DNA from: Coccinella septempunctata
Lineage: Eukaryota > Arthropoda > Insecta > Coleoptera > Coccinellidae
NCBI RefSeq assembly: GCF_907165205.1
Contig: NC_058196.1
Location: 7,296,501-7,360,500, forward strand
Length of the DNA: 64,000 nt
Reading direction: 5' to 3'
Each line of letters begins with the position of its first letter. The first letter of the stretch is position 1. The notes under the pieces are model-generated. The model saw only the letters and a program-made list of their open reading frames with translations. It was not told the origin of the DNA and did no database searches. Positions 1-15,334 of the stretch are shown here, in pieces. The position numbers and the translations under genes were made by a program.

Positions 1-119
<119 letters not shown>

Positions 120-143
120 TTGAAGTGGGGTCTTTTTCAACGA

Positions 144-171
144 CTGCCCGGACTTTTGAAGCCAAGGGCAG
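144..171 (-). promoter_or_regulatory. 3' UTR hairpin of element 1
   Basis: In element orientation a 6-bp stem CTGCCC/GGGCAG encloses the 16-nt loop TTGGCTTCAAAAGTCC. The loop closely resembles those in elements 2, 3 and the 8737 stub while the stem sequence differs. Probably an RNA signal read by the element's own RT (inference from R2, whose 3' UTR is bound by its protein). Confidence 0.65.
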
Positions 172-180
172 GCGCAGCGG

Positions 181-2011
<1,831 letters not shown>

Positions 2012-2036
2012 TTTCACACAGTTGTGGGATTCACCA

Positions 2037-2067
2037 GGTTACCCGGACCCGTGAGCCAAGGGCAACC
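2037..2067 (-). promoter_or_regulatory. 3' UTR hairpin of element 2
   Basis: In element orientation an 8-bp stem GGTTGCCC/GGGTAACC (one G-U pair) encloses the 15-nt loop TTGGCTCACGGGTCC. Stem sequence differs from element 1 but the TTGGC...GTCC loop is kept. Confidence 0.68.
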
Positions 2068-2077
2068 TTGCTAGTTA

Positions 2078-5035
<2,958 letters not shown>

Positions 5036-5230
5036 AACGAGCTTGAATTCAAAGTAGCTCACCCAATCATAAATAGAACTCAGGGCGGCGGGGAGTCTCA
5101 AGCCGGCTCCTCTCGGAACCGTCCGGATGATCGGCTTGTAGGGGTTAGGTGTGGCGCGAGCGGCGCACCCCCCCGAGATGGCACCGCAAGGCCAAATCCT
5201 GTCACTCCACAGAGAGTACTCCGCGACAGC

Positions 5231-8200
5231 TTGAGTGAACGATCACGTCACTCCGCTTCAAGGACACCACGACGGGACAGGCGCACACGCTGGACTTACG
5301 ATGAAAATTGTACACTTATGCGTGCTCATTATATAACTTTGGAACTCGCAACGGAATCGAATATGACATATAGACAACTACTTACGGCAATATGGAACGA
5401 ACTTTATCCCATCAAACTATCGTACGCTCAGCTGCTGTCAAATCGTGTGAGATGGATCCTAAAAAATCAAAAGATGTCTCGTGCGGAACTCGAAAATATT
5501 AAGGCCAGCTGTTTTCCCCATTTCACACAACAAGAAGAACAAAATGACCAAAACGAGCAAGATGACCAGAACGAACAAGTGACAAGAAGATCATCCACCA
5601 GAATTCGACGAAGTGGTTTATTCATCAGAAGTGATGAAAATAACGCCATCGAAGAACAATTTCTTACCAACCTCTTGAAGTATTCGTGCATCGCACCCGG
5701 GAAGAGACCTAAAATTCCCCGACTACAGCACTCGAAACATGTTCTTGACACCGTCAAAACTATGAATCTGGTACTCTCAACACATTTGGACAATGTTGAG
5801 AGTTTGACAAAAATGGTCGATGTTGTGTATGCGGCAGCAGTTACTGTATGTGAGAACCATGGAGAAAATCCTAAAGAACCACATAAATACCATCGGCCTA
5901 CGGAACCTCCATGGAAGGTCCGCCTGGAAAGTAGAATAGTCTTCATGAGGAAAAAAATAGGTGTTATGCATACATACCTTAGTTCACCTAGTCCATCTAA
6001 CAAAACCATAAAGGCGGTCAGGAAACTGGCTTCAGAATACCGCGTGAAGCGAAGGGATCCTGAGTTTAAGGACAAAATTAATATCATTTGTGACAGCCTG
6101 AAACAAAAAATAAAAGCGTTAGGTAACCGTATACGACGTTATAACGAAAGAACTAAGAGATACAAAAACAACAGGCTCTTTTTTCATAACCCGAAACAAT
6201 TCTTTCGAAATCTTGGAGAGGGCGAAGTGATGGACAACAACCACCTCAACCATCAGGAGGCGCACAAATTCTGGAGTGATGTGTGGTCTGGAAGCGTGGC
6301 TCATGACAATGGAGCCTACTGGATTGATGAAGCTCAATCGCAAATACCAAAAACTCAGATGGATAGCTTAGTCGTAACTGAGTCAGACATAGTTGAAGCC
6401 CTGAAGCGGTCTAACGGTTGGGCATCACCAGGAGCGGATGGATTGCATAATTACTGGTGGAAACAGTTTACGTGTGTTCATAAAAAGCTAGCATTCATGT
6501 TCCAGGAAGCACTATCCGACCCCTCGAGAGTGCCAGACTCTTTCACTTTGGGAATAACACATCTCATACCAAAGAAAGGAGATCTGAAGGACCCAAGAAA
6601 TTACCGACCAATTACCTGCCTCCCATCGGTGTATAAAATCTTCACAGCAGTACTCACTAGGCACATCTGTAAACATCTGAAAGAAAATAACCTAATTGCT
6701 GAAGAACAAAACGGGTGTCGTTCCAAAACCAAAGGGTGCAAGGAGCTTCTGGTGGTGGACTATATAATAACCAAACAAGCCAGAAAGAAACTGAGGAACA
6801 TATCTGTGGCATGGATCGACTACAAGAAGGCGTTCGATTCGGTTCCCCACACCTGGCTGATAAAGGTACTGGAGATGCACGGCATTGCTATCCAAGTCAT
6901 TGATTTGCTGAAACAACTCATGAACAACTGGAGAACAGCCCTGCTAATGCGAACAACGGGAGGCACCCATGTATCTGAAGAAATAAAAATCAACCGTGGA
7001 TTGTTTCAGGGTGATACTTTAAGCCCCATCTGGTTTTGCTTGGCCTTGAACCCTTTAAGCAAACTACTGAATAATACGCAGTACGGATATGTGATTGACA
7101 AACAGAGAGACATACGAATCAGTCATCGCCTTTACATAGATGATCTTAAAATATACGCTTCGAACTCAGAACAACAGAGAAGACAGCTTGAGATCATTGC
7201 CGCCTTCAGTGATGCAATTCGGATGGAGATGGGGGTCGACAAATGTGCTACACTCGAAGTTAAGAGAGGAAAACTACAGGCTGGGCGTAGCACCACTTTG
7301 ATGAATCACAACAGCATATCAGCATTAGGAGAAGACGAATCATATAAATATCTCGGAATTAATCAAGCTCTCGAAATAAACACCTCCGAAATGAAAGAGA
7401 TCTTCAGGCAAAAACTTTACAAGAGAGTGAAACTACTGCTGAAGTCTGGACTCAACTCAAAATCATTATTCACTGCCATCAACATCTGGGCGATACCAAG
7501 CTTAACTTATTCCTTTGGAATACTCACATGGTCTGAAACTGACCTCCGAGAGATCGATAGAAAAATAAGAAGCCTGCTAACAAGCAGCGGTATTCACCAC
7601 CCTCATTCATCTACCATCAGATTATACCTACCCAGGAAGAACGGAGGAAGAGGCCTTCTGAATTTGGAGACAACCCACGCAAATAATATCAACGCCCTCA
7701 GAGCATATTTCATGCAACTGAACTCACCTGTTGCCCTGGCCATCCGTGAGGCTGACGAACGCATCTCTGCACTGAAGCTTTCGGATCCAGATTATCGGGC
7801 CACCACACAATCACTGAGCGCGATGATAGAGGAATGGAACAGCAAAGCTTTGCATGGCAGGTACCCTAGTAATCTGAAAAGTAAAGAAGTGGATGAGTCA
7901 GAGTCTCTTACTTACCTTCGCGCTGGATACTTGTTTCCTGAGACGGAAGGACGTTTACTGGCAATCCAAGATCAAGTAATGCCAACTAGGATGTACATAA
8001 AACACATAACCAAACAAGATATTCCATCCGACCTCTGCAGAAGGTGCTCGCAGGCCCGTGAGTCTATACAGCACATAACTTCCTCTTGTTCTATACTGGC
8101 GCCAAAAGACTACTTGGACAGGCACAATGCCGTTGGTAAAATTTATCATCAACAAATAGCTCTCAAACTGGGGTTGATCCGGAAGGAGGTCCAGCAGCAT

Positions 8201-8614
8201 CTGTACCAGCCAAAGCCAATCCTGCAAAATCAGCGCTTCAAACTCTATTGGGACACAACAATCATCACGGATAGAGGGTCAGCCCACAATAGGCCTGATA
8301 TCACGCTGTTCGACGCAGAAAGAGAAACATGTCTGCTGCTGGACTTCACCATACCAGCTGATGAGAACTTGGCCAGGGCTTACTCCGAGAAGATATCCAA
8401 GTACGGTGATCTGGCCTACCAGATCCGCGAAATGTACCGACTGAAGTCCATCAGCATCCTTCCCATGATTATTTCTGTTAATGGACTGGTTGAAAACCAC
8501 CTATTAGAAAACACTGAAAGATTGCAGTTGGGTCGCGATATCATATCCAGTGCCCAAAAACAGGTTATCCTTGGAACTGTGAGGATAGTGAGAAAGGTTC
8601 TGCAAGGACCATAG
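5231..8614 (+). CDS. R4-type polyprotein: Myb-like domain, RT, zinc knuckle, endonuclease (intact)
   Basis: Open for 1127 codons from a TTG. No ATG precedes the Myb-like segment (RTRWTYDENCTLMRAH, residues about 18-33), so initiation must be non-AUG, internal or further upstream; the frame is open well above 5231. Order of parts: Myb-like DNA-binding region (about 18-75), acidic/Gln-rich linker, basic region (PPWKVRLESR, about 220), RT with NYRPITCLP, CKELLVVD, WIDYKKAFDSVPH, RGLFQGDTLSPIWF (about 591) and the active site YIDD (about 635), thumb, CCHC knuckle CRRCSQARESIQHITSSC (about 935-953), and endonuclease core RPDITLF...LLDFTIP (about 1020-1042). It should nick the target and prime cDNA synthesis there. 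It is closest to element 4 in this window. Confidence 0.95.
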   Translation: MSERSRHSASRTPRRDRRTRWTYDENCTLMRAHYITLELATESNMTYRQLLTAIWNELYPIKLSYAQLLSNRVRWILKNQKMSRAELENIKASCFPHFTQQEEQNDQNEQDDQNEQVTRRSSTRIRRSGLFIRSDENNAIEEQFLTNLLKYSCIAPGKRPKIPRLQHSKHVLDTVKTMNLVLSTHLDNVESLTKMVDVVYAAAVTVCENHGENPKEPHKYHRPTEPPWKVRLESRIVFMRKKIGVMHTYLSSPSPSNKTIKAVRKLASEYRVKRRDPEFKDKINIICDSLKQKIKALGNRIRRYNERTKRYKNNRLFFHNPKQFFRNLGEGEVMDNNHLNHQEAHKFWSDVWSGSVAHDNGAYWIDEAQSQIPKTQMDSLVVTESDIVEALKRSNGWASPGADGLHNYWWKQFTCVHKKLAFMFQEALSDPSRVPDSFTLGITHLIPKKGDLKDPRNYRPITCLPSVYKIFTAVLTRHICKHLKENNLIAEEQNGCRSKTKGCKELLVVDYIITKQARKKLRNISVAWIDYKKAFDSVPHTWLIKVLEMHGIAIQVIDLLKQLMNNWRTALLMRTTGGTHVSEEIKINRGLFQGDTLSPIWFCLALNPLSKLLNNTQYGYVIDKQRDIRISHRLYIDDLKIYASNSEQQRRQLEIIAAFSDAIRMEMGVDKCATLEVKRGKLQAGRSTTLMNHNSISALGEDESYKYLGINQALEINTSEMKEIFRQKLYKRVKLLLKSGLNSKSLFTAINIWAIPSLTYSFGILTWSETDLREIDRKIRSLLTSSGIHHPHSSTIRLYLPRKNGGRGLLNLETTHANNINALRAYFMQLNSPVALAIREADERISALKLSDPDYRATTQSLSAMIEEWNSKALHGRYPSNLKSKEVDESESLTYLRAGYLFPETEGRLLAIQDQVMPTRMYIKHITKQDIPSDLCRRCSQARESIQHITSSCSILAPKDYLDRHNAVGKIYHQQIALKLGLIRKEVQQHLYQPKPILQNQRFKLYWDTTIITDRGSAHNRPDITLFDAERETCLLLDFTIPADENLARAYSEKISKYGDLAYQIREMYRLKSISILPMIISVNGLVENHLLENTERLQLGRDIISSAQKQVILGTVRIVRKVLQGP

Positions 8615-8620
8615 CTGCAG

Positions 8621-8652
8621 CGCTTGCCTTGACAGGTTTTGTCCGGCAAGCG
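8621..8652 (+). promoter_or_regulatory. 3' UTR hairpin of element 3
   Basis: A perfect 8-bp stem CGCTTGCC/GGCAAGCG closes the 16-nt loop TTGACAGGTTTTGTCC, 7 bp after the stop codon. Flanking CAG/CTG can extend the stem past one bulged A. Confidence 0.75.
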
Positions 8653-8681
8653 ACTGAGCTCATACCCTTGAAAAGGTGAAG

Positions 8682-8731
<50 letters not shown>

Positions 8732-8736
8732 TATAT
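8682..8736. repeat. Poly-A tail of element 3 followed by (TA)n
   Basis: An A run of about 34 followed by a short TA tract. The preceding GGTGAAGA resembles GGTGAAGGAG at the end of element 4. Confidence 0.95.
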
Positions 8737-8830
8737 CACGACAAGTGATATTCCCACACTGATCAGTCGGATTGCTCTTGGCGTTTTTTCCCGAGCAATC
8801 CGAAAGGCACCACATTCTGTGTGAAATTTA

Positions 8831-8839
<9 letters not shown>
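8737..8839 (+). mobile_element. 3'-UTR-only stub of an R4-type element
   Basis: About 100 bp between (TA)n tracts with no coding sequence. It ends CTGTGTGAAATTT plus ten A residues, nearly identical to the 3' terminus of element 2, and contains the most stable hairpin of the set: an 11-bp stem TCGGATTGCTC/GAGCAATCCGA (8767-8777 with 8793-8803) around the loop TTGGCGTTTTTTCCC. It is best read as an extreme 5' truncation, and suggests that the hairpin plus tail is the minimal unit that gets inserted. Confidence 0.75.

Positions 8840-8869
<30 letters not shown>
8840..8869. repeat. (TA)n microsatellite
   Basis: Short TA tract between the R4 stub's A tail and the 3' end of the Penelope-like element. 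Confidence 0.97.
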
Positions 8870-8873
<4 letters not shown>

Positions 8874-8933
8874 ATGATTAAGGGGTGTGGGAAATGATTG
8901 GTGTTATATTTGTACTCTCTTCTTTATTTCATA

Positions 8934-8975
8934 TGTCTACGTTTCGATCCACATCGGGACCTTCTTCAGGACAAC
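8934..8975 (-). ncRNA. Hammerhead-ribozyme-like motif of the Penelope element
   Basis: On the minus strand CTGAAGA (8969-8963) fits the hammerhead core CUGANGA. It is followed by a 5-bp stem II (GGTCC/GGATC, one G-U) and then GAAAC (8945-8941). Flanking TGTC and GACA can form a 4-bp stem I, which would place GTA at the cleavage position. Stem III is at most 2 bp. Penelope-like elements are known to carry minimal hammerheads of this kind. Activity is not shown by sequence. Confidence 0.6.
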
Positions 8976-9720
8976 TAAAAAACATGAATATAAATCAGCA
9001 CATAAATGAAGGACAAACAATAAGATGACCTACCGAAATACAGAGGTGTTCAAGTTGTTTCCAGAGTTACAGCAATCATAATAATAATACACAGTTAACA
9101 CAGGGTAGACTGTCAGGAGGTGCATATATCCAAATGAATATGATAAATCCTATATAGCCTGCAGCAATGAAATTATAATCGATACAAAGAGGCACATTCG
9201 GAAGTTTCTAAACTATAGAGCATCTAAGAGAGGTTAAACGAAGCGGAGCATAGAACCAGGTGGAAACCCGTGAACATAAAACCATGAAATGGCCTCAAGG
9301 AATTGTCATATTTTTTTCATTTATTACATTAATTATTTATATGATGTTGTTATTGTGTTATTTCTAATTCAATTTATTATATTTATTTATTTATTTTGTT
9401 TTATTCATTAAATATCCCATCATTATCACCATCACATTTCTTGTCTGTTCACTCATTCACCCTTATCCAGTCGTCTCCCCCACACCTCGGTATCACTATT
9501 CCAGTCTTTTTCTTCCATCAGTCAATTGTTCTCCCCTTTATTTGTCCTCGTGATTCACTCTCACTAAAACACGGTTCGGTAAACAGGTCCCTCTCACCGA
9601 CCACATTACCCGGTTCTTAATCACATATCAGGTTCGAAATTGACTAAGTATAACTTTTTGCCAACCTTTCACTCTCACTGAAGGATGGAAAAAGTGGGTG
9701 GAAATTCAAACGTCCGCGGC

Positions 9721-10398
9721 TCATCCACCATCCAGTGTACCCATTTCAGCTCCACTTAGTGGCCTCGCCATCTCTCTCTCACTGAGTTGGTCGAAACGGA
9801 TCAGATATGTGTAGATACTACTGATGTTATTGATGTCTCTTCTATAATTCATAGAATTGACCTGTCGTATGATGTGGTACATTTCTAGGAAACATCGTTT
9901 GCTTCCATTCCGCTCAGAGTCAAGGACCTGGACAGAGTCATAGTCCATGAGATGATCCCTGTTCCTGGTATGGTCGGCCAATGCACAAATCTTTTTGGGG
10001 TTTTTTATGTCGCTCTTATGCTGTGTCAATCTTTTCTTTAATTGTTGTGATGTCTGGCCTATGTAAACCTCCTCACATACAGAGCAAGGGAAAAAATATA
10101 CTACGCCACTCTTGTTCATGGTGTTGATTCTTTCTTTTGTGCGACTAAAAAGTTTATCAATCTTAAATTCCGATCGGGGTATCAGTCTCACGTTTGAGGT
10201 TCTTAGGAGACTGATCAATGCATTGGTTAGACCCTTGATCAACGGAATGGACGAATAGATAAGGTTGACGTCTGTTGTGGCGGATGCGCTCGTGTCTCCA
10301 TTTCGTTGTCGTTCAGGTGGACTGGAACTGGAACCGTAGATTAGCCTATTCAATAGATTTCTGGGGTATCCATTCTCCATCATCAACTGATGTAAGAG

Positions 10399-10402
<4 letters not shown>
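9721..10402 (-). CDS. Penelope-like polyprotein C-terminus with GIY-YIG endonuclease (partial)
   Basis: About 227 codons, open from the TA junction to the stop at 9721. The N-terminal part (HQLMMENGYPRNLLNRLI) is the end of a Penelope RT. The domain that follows has SGVVYFFPCSVCEEVYIGQT, then an Arg in KKRLTQHKSDI, a His pair in ADHTRNRDH and a Glu in FLEMYHI, the pattern of GIY-YIG nicking endonucleases with the CxxC insertion seen in Penelope. The upstream RT catalytic part is missing by 5' truncation. Confidence 0.88.

Positions 10403-10476
<74 letters not shown>
10403..10476. repeat. (TA)n microsatellite
   Basis: TA tract between the truncated Penelope element and copy A of the 7-kb unit. 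Confidence 0.97.
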
Positions 10477-10479
<3 letters not shown>

Positions 10480-12051
10480 CTCGTAGTGCGTTGTTACCTC
10501 CGTTAAGTTCATTGGGCGACCTGACCTCCGGGTGAAGGAGTTATATAATTGGAATAATTTCTGTTTATATATGTAGAGGGGAAGGTAAATAGCAGGGGTA
10601 CCTAAAGAGGGGAAAAGATTTTTATCGAAAAATTTTTCTTCAAACGAATCAGACCTTACTACCTCCGCATATATTTCTTATTAGTAGTGCGCTCTCACCT
10701 CCCGCAACGTTGTCAGATTTTAGGAGGACAGAAAGTAAGACAGCTCGAATTCTACTCATATATAGAATACAGCTGCTCTTCCGATTCATTCACAAATATT
10801 GAAACCTGTAAATAGTTCGAGAACGATACTAGATAATATCAATAAACTTCATACGCTGATAATTGATTGATAAGGTTCGTGATCTCGGTGTAAATGAATT
10901 TGGACAGTTTTGAATAAATATGCTTATGTCTACGATACTTCGTCCGATAGGGGAGTTTAAAACCATATAGGTCCCAAAATGAATGATGCATAAAAATGAA
11001 ATTTTTCGTGACATATAGGATTAATTCAAAAGACAATTTTACCGAATTTGTTCTGGTATGAAATAGTAGTCTAATTTTTGGGCATTATATTCACGACATT
11101 AGGAACTCCATATAAATGTTTCTCCTGAATGAATCAATAAAGATATACGTTTTACTTTCAGCTTCTATACTTCATTCACTTTCATTTTAGCACTGGATTG
11201 GCCATGGAAATTGGATGCCTTTCACTCTGTATGGTACGAAAATGTTGGGTTAAGACGCTTGTCGAAACATTCTTGAGTTTTCAATCAGTGCTACATAGTC
11301 CGTTCTACGTGAGTCTCTCAGTAATTACGTATTTCATCACAATGTCAAATCACTTCGGAAAATATTGAGTCGAAAATATGTAACGAACATAATTGACGTT
11401 TATACAAACTGATTGAAGACATACCAAATCTAGTTATTTATATGGAAAATACAAGTGATCAGTAGCTGTAGTAGATCAGTAGTTGTTTATCTTCTTTGGC
11501 TGGAGGTTGAAGACGTTACATCAGTTGTAGAATTCAAAAAAATCAACCCGAAGATGAAATGCATTCGATGCAGTGTTAGTATTGAGTTGAATAATCAAAG
11601 GTGGTAGGGAATGGGTATCTCTTGAAGAAATGAACGGATAATTACAAGAATGTTAAATTCTTCAACAAAAATCATCTTGCGTGAATAGTAGTCAAAATAA
11701 TTAAAAGAAGTTTGAAGCAAGAGGAGCTTCAACTTCAAACAAAATAACTGGCTCGTATTCGTGTCTGTTTATTTCCAATACATTGATATAATAATAATAA
11801 TTATACAGGGTATGGCGTAATGAATGGATAATATAGAACCTGCGGTTAGAGGACTCTATGGCGGTTCAGATAGATATATTTTACGTTTTGTAAAAGTGCC
11901 TTGATCTTCTAGATATTGGGGATTTTCGATGAATCACCCCAAATAATAATTATAACTGGATATTGACATTTTCCATCATAGCGGATCAAAAGAAACTCCT
12001 CGATTGAATGGCATTTCTTAATTGCTCGGGGTGTCTTTTGCGATTTTTCAG

Positions 12052-14232
12052 TACACAGGTTGTTTCACAAGTAGAAGGACAAACGAAAACCGTGAATAGA
12101 GGGCATTGAGCTGAGTTCAAAAACACCTCATATGTGTGTCTTGTGCATTCCGTTTCCGATATACAGAGGAGTTTATTCAAATTTCCCGAATTTTCGTTCA
12201 GCTATAACTCCAAATAATTCAGTTGTATTCGGCTAAAAACTCATTATCCGCTTAAGCTTGTAAGTTTCAATAAAACAGAACATTAAAAGTTGGCGAACAC
12301 AGGACCGGACTCATTGAGGCCATATTCAAACTAAAACTCATGCAAAACACTCTGTAGTTTTTTTCGTCATAATTTTGAATTTTTCAGGTATCTGCATAGA
12401 TTTTCTCAAAATCAACGAAATTTTGGTATGCTTTATCAGTGGATAATTTTTAATGAATAATTATTTGGTGGTGAAATGTCTCTAGAAAAAACAGCGCTGC
12501 ATATTGACTTTTAATTCACAATAATTAATGGTATGAATATGATCGCCAATCAGATGTGGAAATCTAAAAATGGAATTGGAAATGTTCAACTGAATTTTTT
12601 CGTTTTTGATATTTTAGCATATCTGGTTATTCAGATAAATCATTCACAGTGATAATAAGCTTTATTATTGATAATGAACAAAAATAGCAATAAAAAACTA
12701 CGCTATCATGAAAATAATAATTATAACTTGATATCTTCCGAATGAATCGCTTTTTATGGCTAACGTGGACCTGAAGTAATTTTTCGAATTGATTTTCACC
12801 TCATTTGGTCTTTTAGTGAAGGTAATGATTGGCACTTCGAATAAGTATGATAAATGCACTTTCGAATTCTTCACTTATTCCGTTATATTCATTATTGGAT
12901 CTATGGAAATCTATGGATTGGTCTGGTCTTATTACAATTTGTTATTGAAACATTGATGATATTCATGCACCAGCAAAAGTATTTATCAGTATTTCAGGTC
13001 GCTTCATTTGAAGGGTAGGACCCCAACATTGGACTGCTAGATCTCCAGATCTGACACCCCGCGATTTCTTTCTTTGTTTTCATTCACACAACTAGTTGTC
13101 CATAGAAAAATAGATTAATTCTGAAGATCAAGTTTTAATATTTAGTTTCAAGTTAGCGTAGTTCTTCCATCCATATTTGTGCATTATCAATTTTGAAACA
13201 TTTCATCATTGTGAATGACTATTTTGAAGACCGAATATGGTATAATTGTTGAACACATTCATTTCATTTCTTTGAAAAAAATCAATTAAGAATTTCTATT
13301 TTTCATGAAGTCCTCTATTCCTTAGAGGCGTCTGACCAAAACAATTTTTTCTAGAACATGATCAACAGGTAGGGCAACCCAAAAATCAATTCATTTTGAG
13401 ACAATAAAAATGCAGATAACAAAAAAGTTCAAATTATTATTAAAAAACTACATACACGGTGTTTTTATGAGTTTGAAGTTAAGCAAAGCCTCACTGAGCC
13501 CGGTCCTGATTTTTGTCGAATTTAAATGAAATTAACAACTCAAGGCTAAATATAAATTTTCAGTCGACTTGATAGAGAATTTCAGGAGTTATAGCCGAAC
13601 GGAAGTTCGAGAAATTTCAAAAAAACACTGAAGAAACCTATATATAGGGTGACTCAAAACTGTCGAAACAAACGTCACACCACGATAGAGTAGATCAAAT
13701 ACTATCGAATGACACCAACATTAGTTGAGCGAAAATGTACGGTTTCTGAGGAAACCTAACCTAAAGTTGCCGATTTTCGAACTATTTTTTCAATTACAAG
13801 GCAAATTTGTGATAAAGGATAGCGTTTTTCTCCCATATTATCACCCCTGTTTAATCTGAGTATTAAAAATCATGTAGAAAAAACAATTGTTTCAATTAAC
13901 ATCAACTTAGGTCGAGACTTAGGTTATGGTTATCGATTAACTACTTAAAATAATTTCAATTAGAAGAGATAAAACAATAATCTTAGTTCAATATAATTTA
14001 AAATCAATATCCTTCTTCACAAACTGGCCCTGTTATTAAGAAAAATAGTTCGAAAATCGGAAACTTTAGGTATTTTAATAAAATTCTGATTATTTTGGAA
14101 ACGGTACGTTTTCGTTGAACTAATGTTGGTGTCATTGGTGACACCCTGTATATGGGGTGATTTTAAACTCAGCGCAATGCCCTCTATTCACGGTTTTCAT
14201 TTGTCTGTTTACTCGTGAAACACCCTATATAC
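12052..14232. mobile_element. Decayed mariner-like element inside copy A
   Basis: Terminal inverted repeats of about 60 bp: TACACAGG.TGTTTCACAAG at the left and its inverse (CTCGTGAAACACCCTATATA) at the right, flanked by TA. A relic of the transposase C-terminus survives at about 13020-13070 (TARSPDLTPRDFFL in the plus frame), with no long open frame. Contains a nested MITE. Confidence 0.7.
13646..14149. mobile_element. Nested MITE in copy A
   Basis: A 504-bp element between TA dinucleotides with long inverted repeats (for example CACCAACATTAGTTGAGCG at the left and its near inverse at 14115-14135). Compared with copy B, about 75 bp of the right repeat is deleted. Confidence 0.7.
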
Positions 14233-15213
14233 TCCTTGTACTCTGAAAATTTTGAAACAAATGCCCTCACCTTCATATGAAAATTCAAATTCTTTTTGTT
14301 GTGAGAAACGATCATCCAGAGACTCTGGTTCATCCCCCCGACCCTGGTTACATTGCCCGTTGAAAATGAAATCGGCATCTGTTTACTGCAAAACACGTGT
14401 TAATGCTGATACGAAGGGTTCAAACTTTTCTACCTGATTCGAGCTTTTCAGAAGAGAATTGCTCAAGATGAGTTCGAGTAACATTTCGTTTTGCGTGTTA
14501 TATTGGATAAAATTGAATTTATGCCATGGATGATTCGAGAATTATTGATGTCCAGAATGTTCCAGAATGATGAAAATTCTCAGATTTCATTGAATTCTTG
14601 CGAAAGCTGTCTCTTATATTGTCAAGTTTAGATTTTAATTCATTCAGAACTTTGAAGTTCGACAAATAATGATGTAAATAATTCAATATTATATTTGCCC
14701 CAAGACTCGAAACTTTTCGAGAAACGATTTATTTAATGATTTGATGACGAATAAATCAAAAAATTATGTGTGTTGATATTATATTTTCATCCATTGAAGA
14801 ATATTTAGAATAATGAAGTTCAACAAATGATACGAACAAGATACTTATTCAATTAACCTTATGATCCGAAACATTTCAGAATTTATTTCGTGTTTAGATA
14901 ATCCGCTGCAGATCGTTTTTCACAATACGACTGTCAATTTAGGACCAATTATAGAACGATTTAATTAATAGATCAATAGCTTTCGAAAATGTTGGTCAGT
15001 CTCTGAACTGACAACTCATTTTGATAAATGACGGATTTCAGTATCCGACTGCTATATAGTATGATGAGAGTTCAAAAAAATTTGTATGGACTACAGAATT
15101 TAGATGGTTGATATTCCGCGTCGCTAACAGTCAATCACATTTTCTTCAGCGCAGTTGTTGTTTTGAAGAAAAAGTAGTAGATTCTCGCAAAATCCGAAAC
15201 TCTACATGTATAG

Positions 15214-15334
15214 CAGTTGTTCAGTTCGGGATTAAAGTTTATCCTAGATTGATTTTGACATTTCAGTTCAGTTCTGTCAGATTATCTAGGATCATCTTAA
15301 ATCTCTGCCTCATCCTGAACTGAACAACCGGGCC
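15214..15334. mobile_element. Small MITE with GGCCCGGTTGTTCAGTTC ends (copy A)
   Basis: About 120 bp. The two ends are near-inverse repeats (CAGTTGTTCAGTTCGGGAT versus ATCCTGAACTGAACAACCG). The outer GGCCC of the left end is lost here but present in copy B. Confidence 0.6.

Larger units (their letters stand above)
8870..10402 (-). mobile_element. Penelope-like element, 5'-truncated, in (TA)n
   Basis: Minus-strand fragment with a GIY-YIG endonuclease frame, about 850 bp of 3' untranslated DNA and a hammerhead-like motif near the 3' end. Both edges abut (TA)n (8840-8869 and 10403-10476). Nothing recognisable is coded between 8870 and 9720. Confidence 0.85.
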
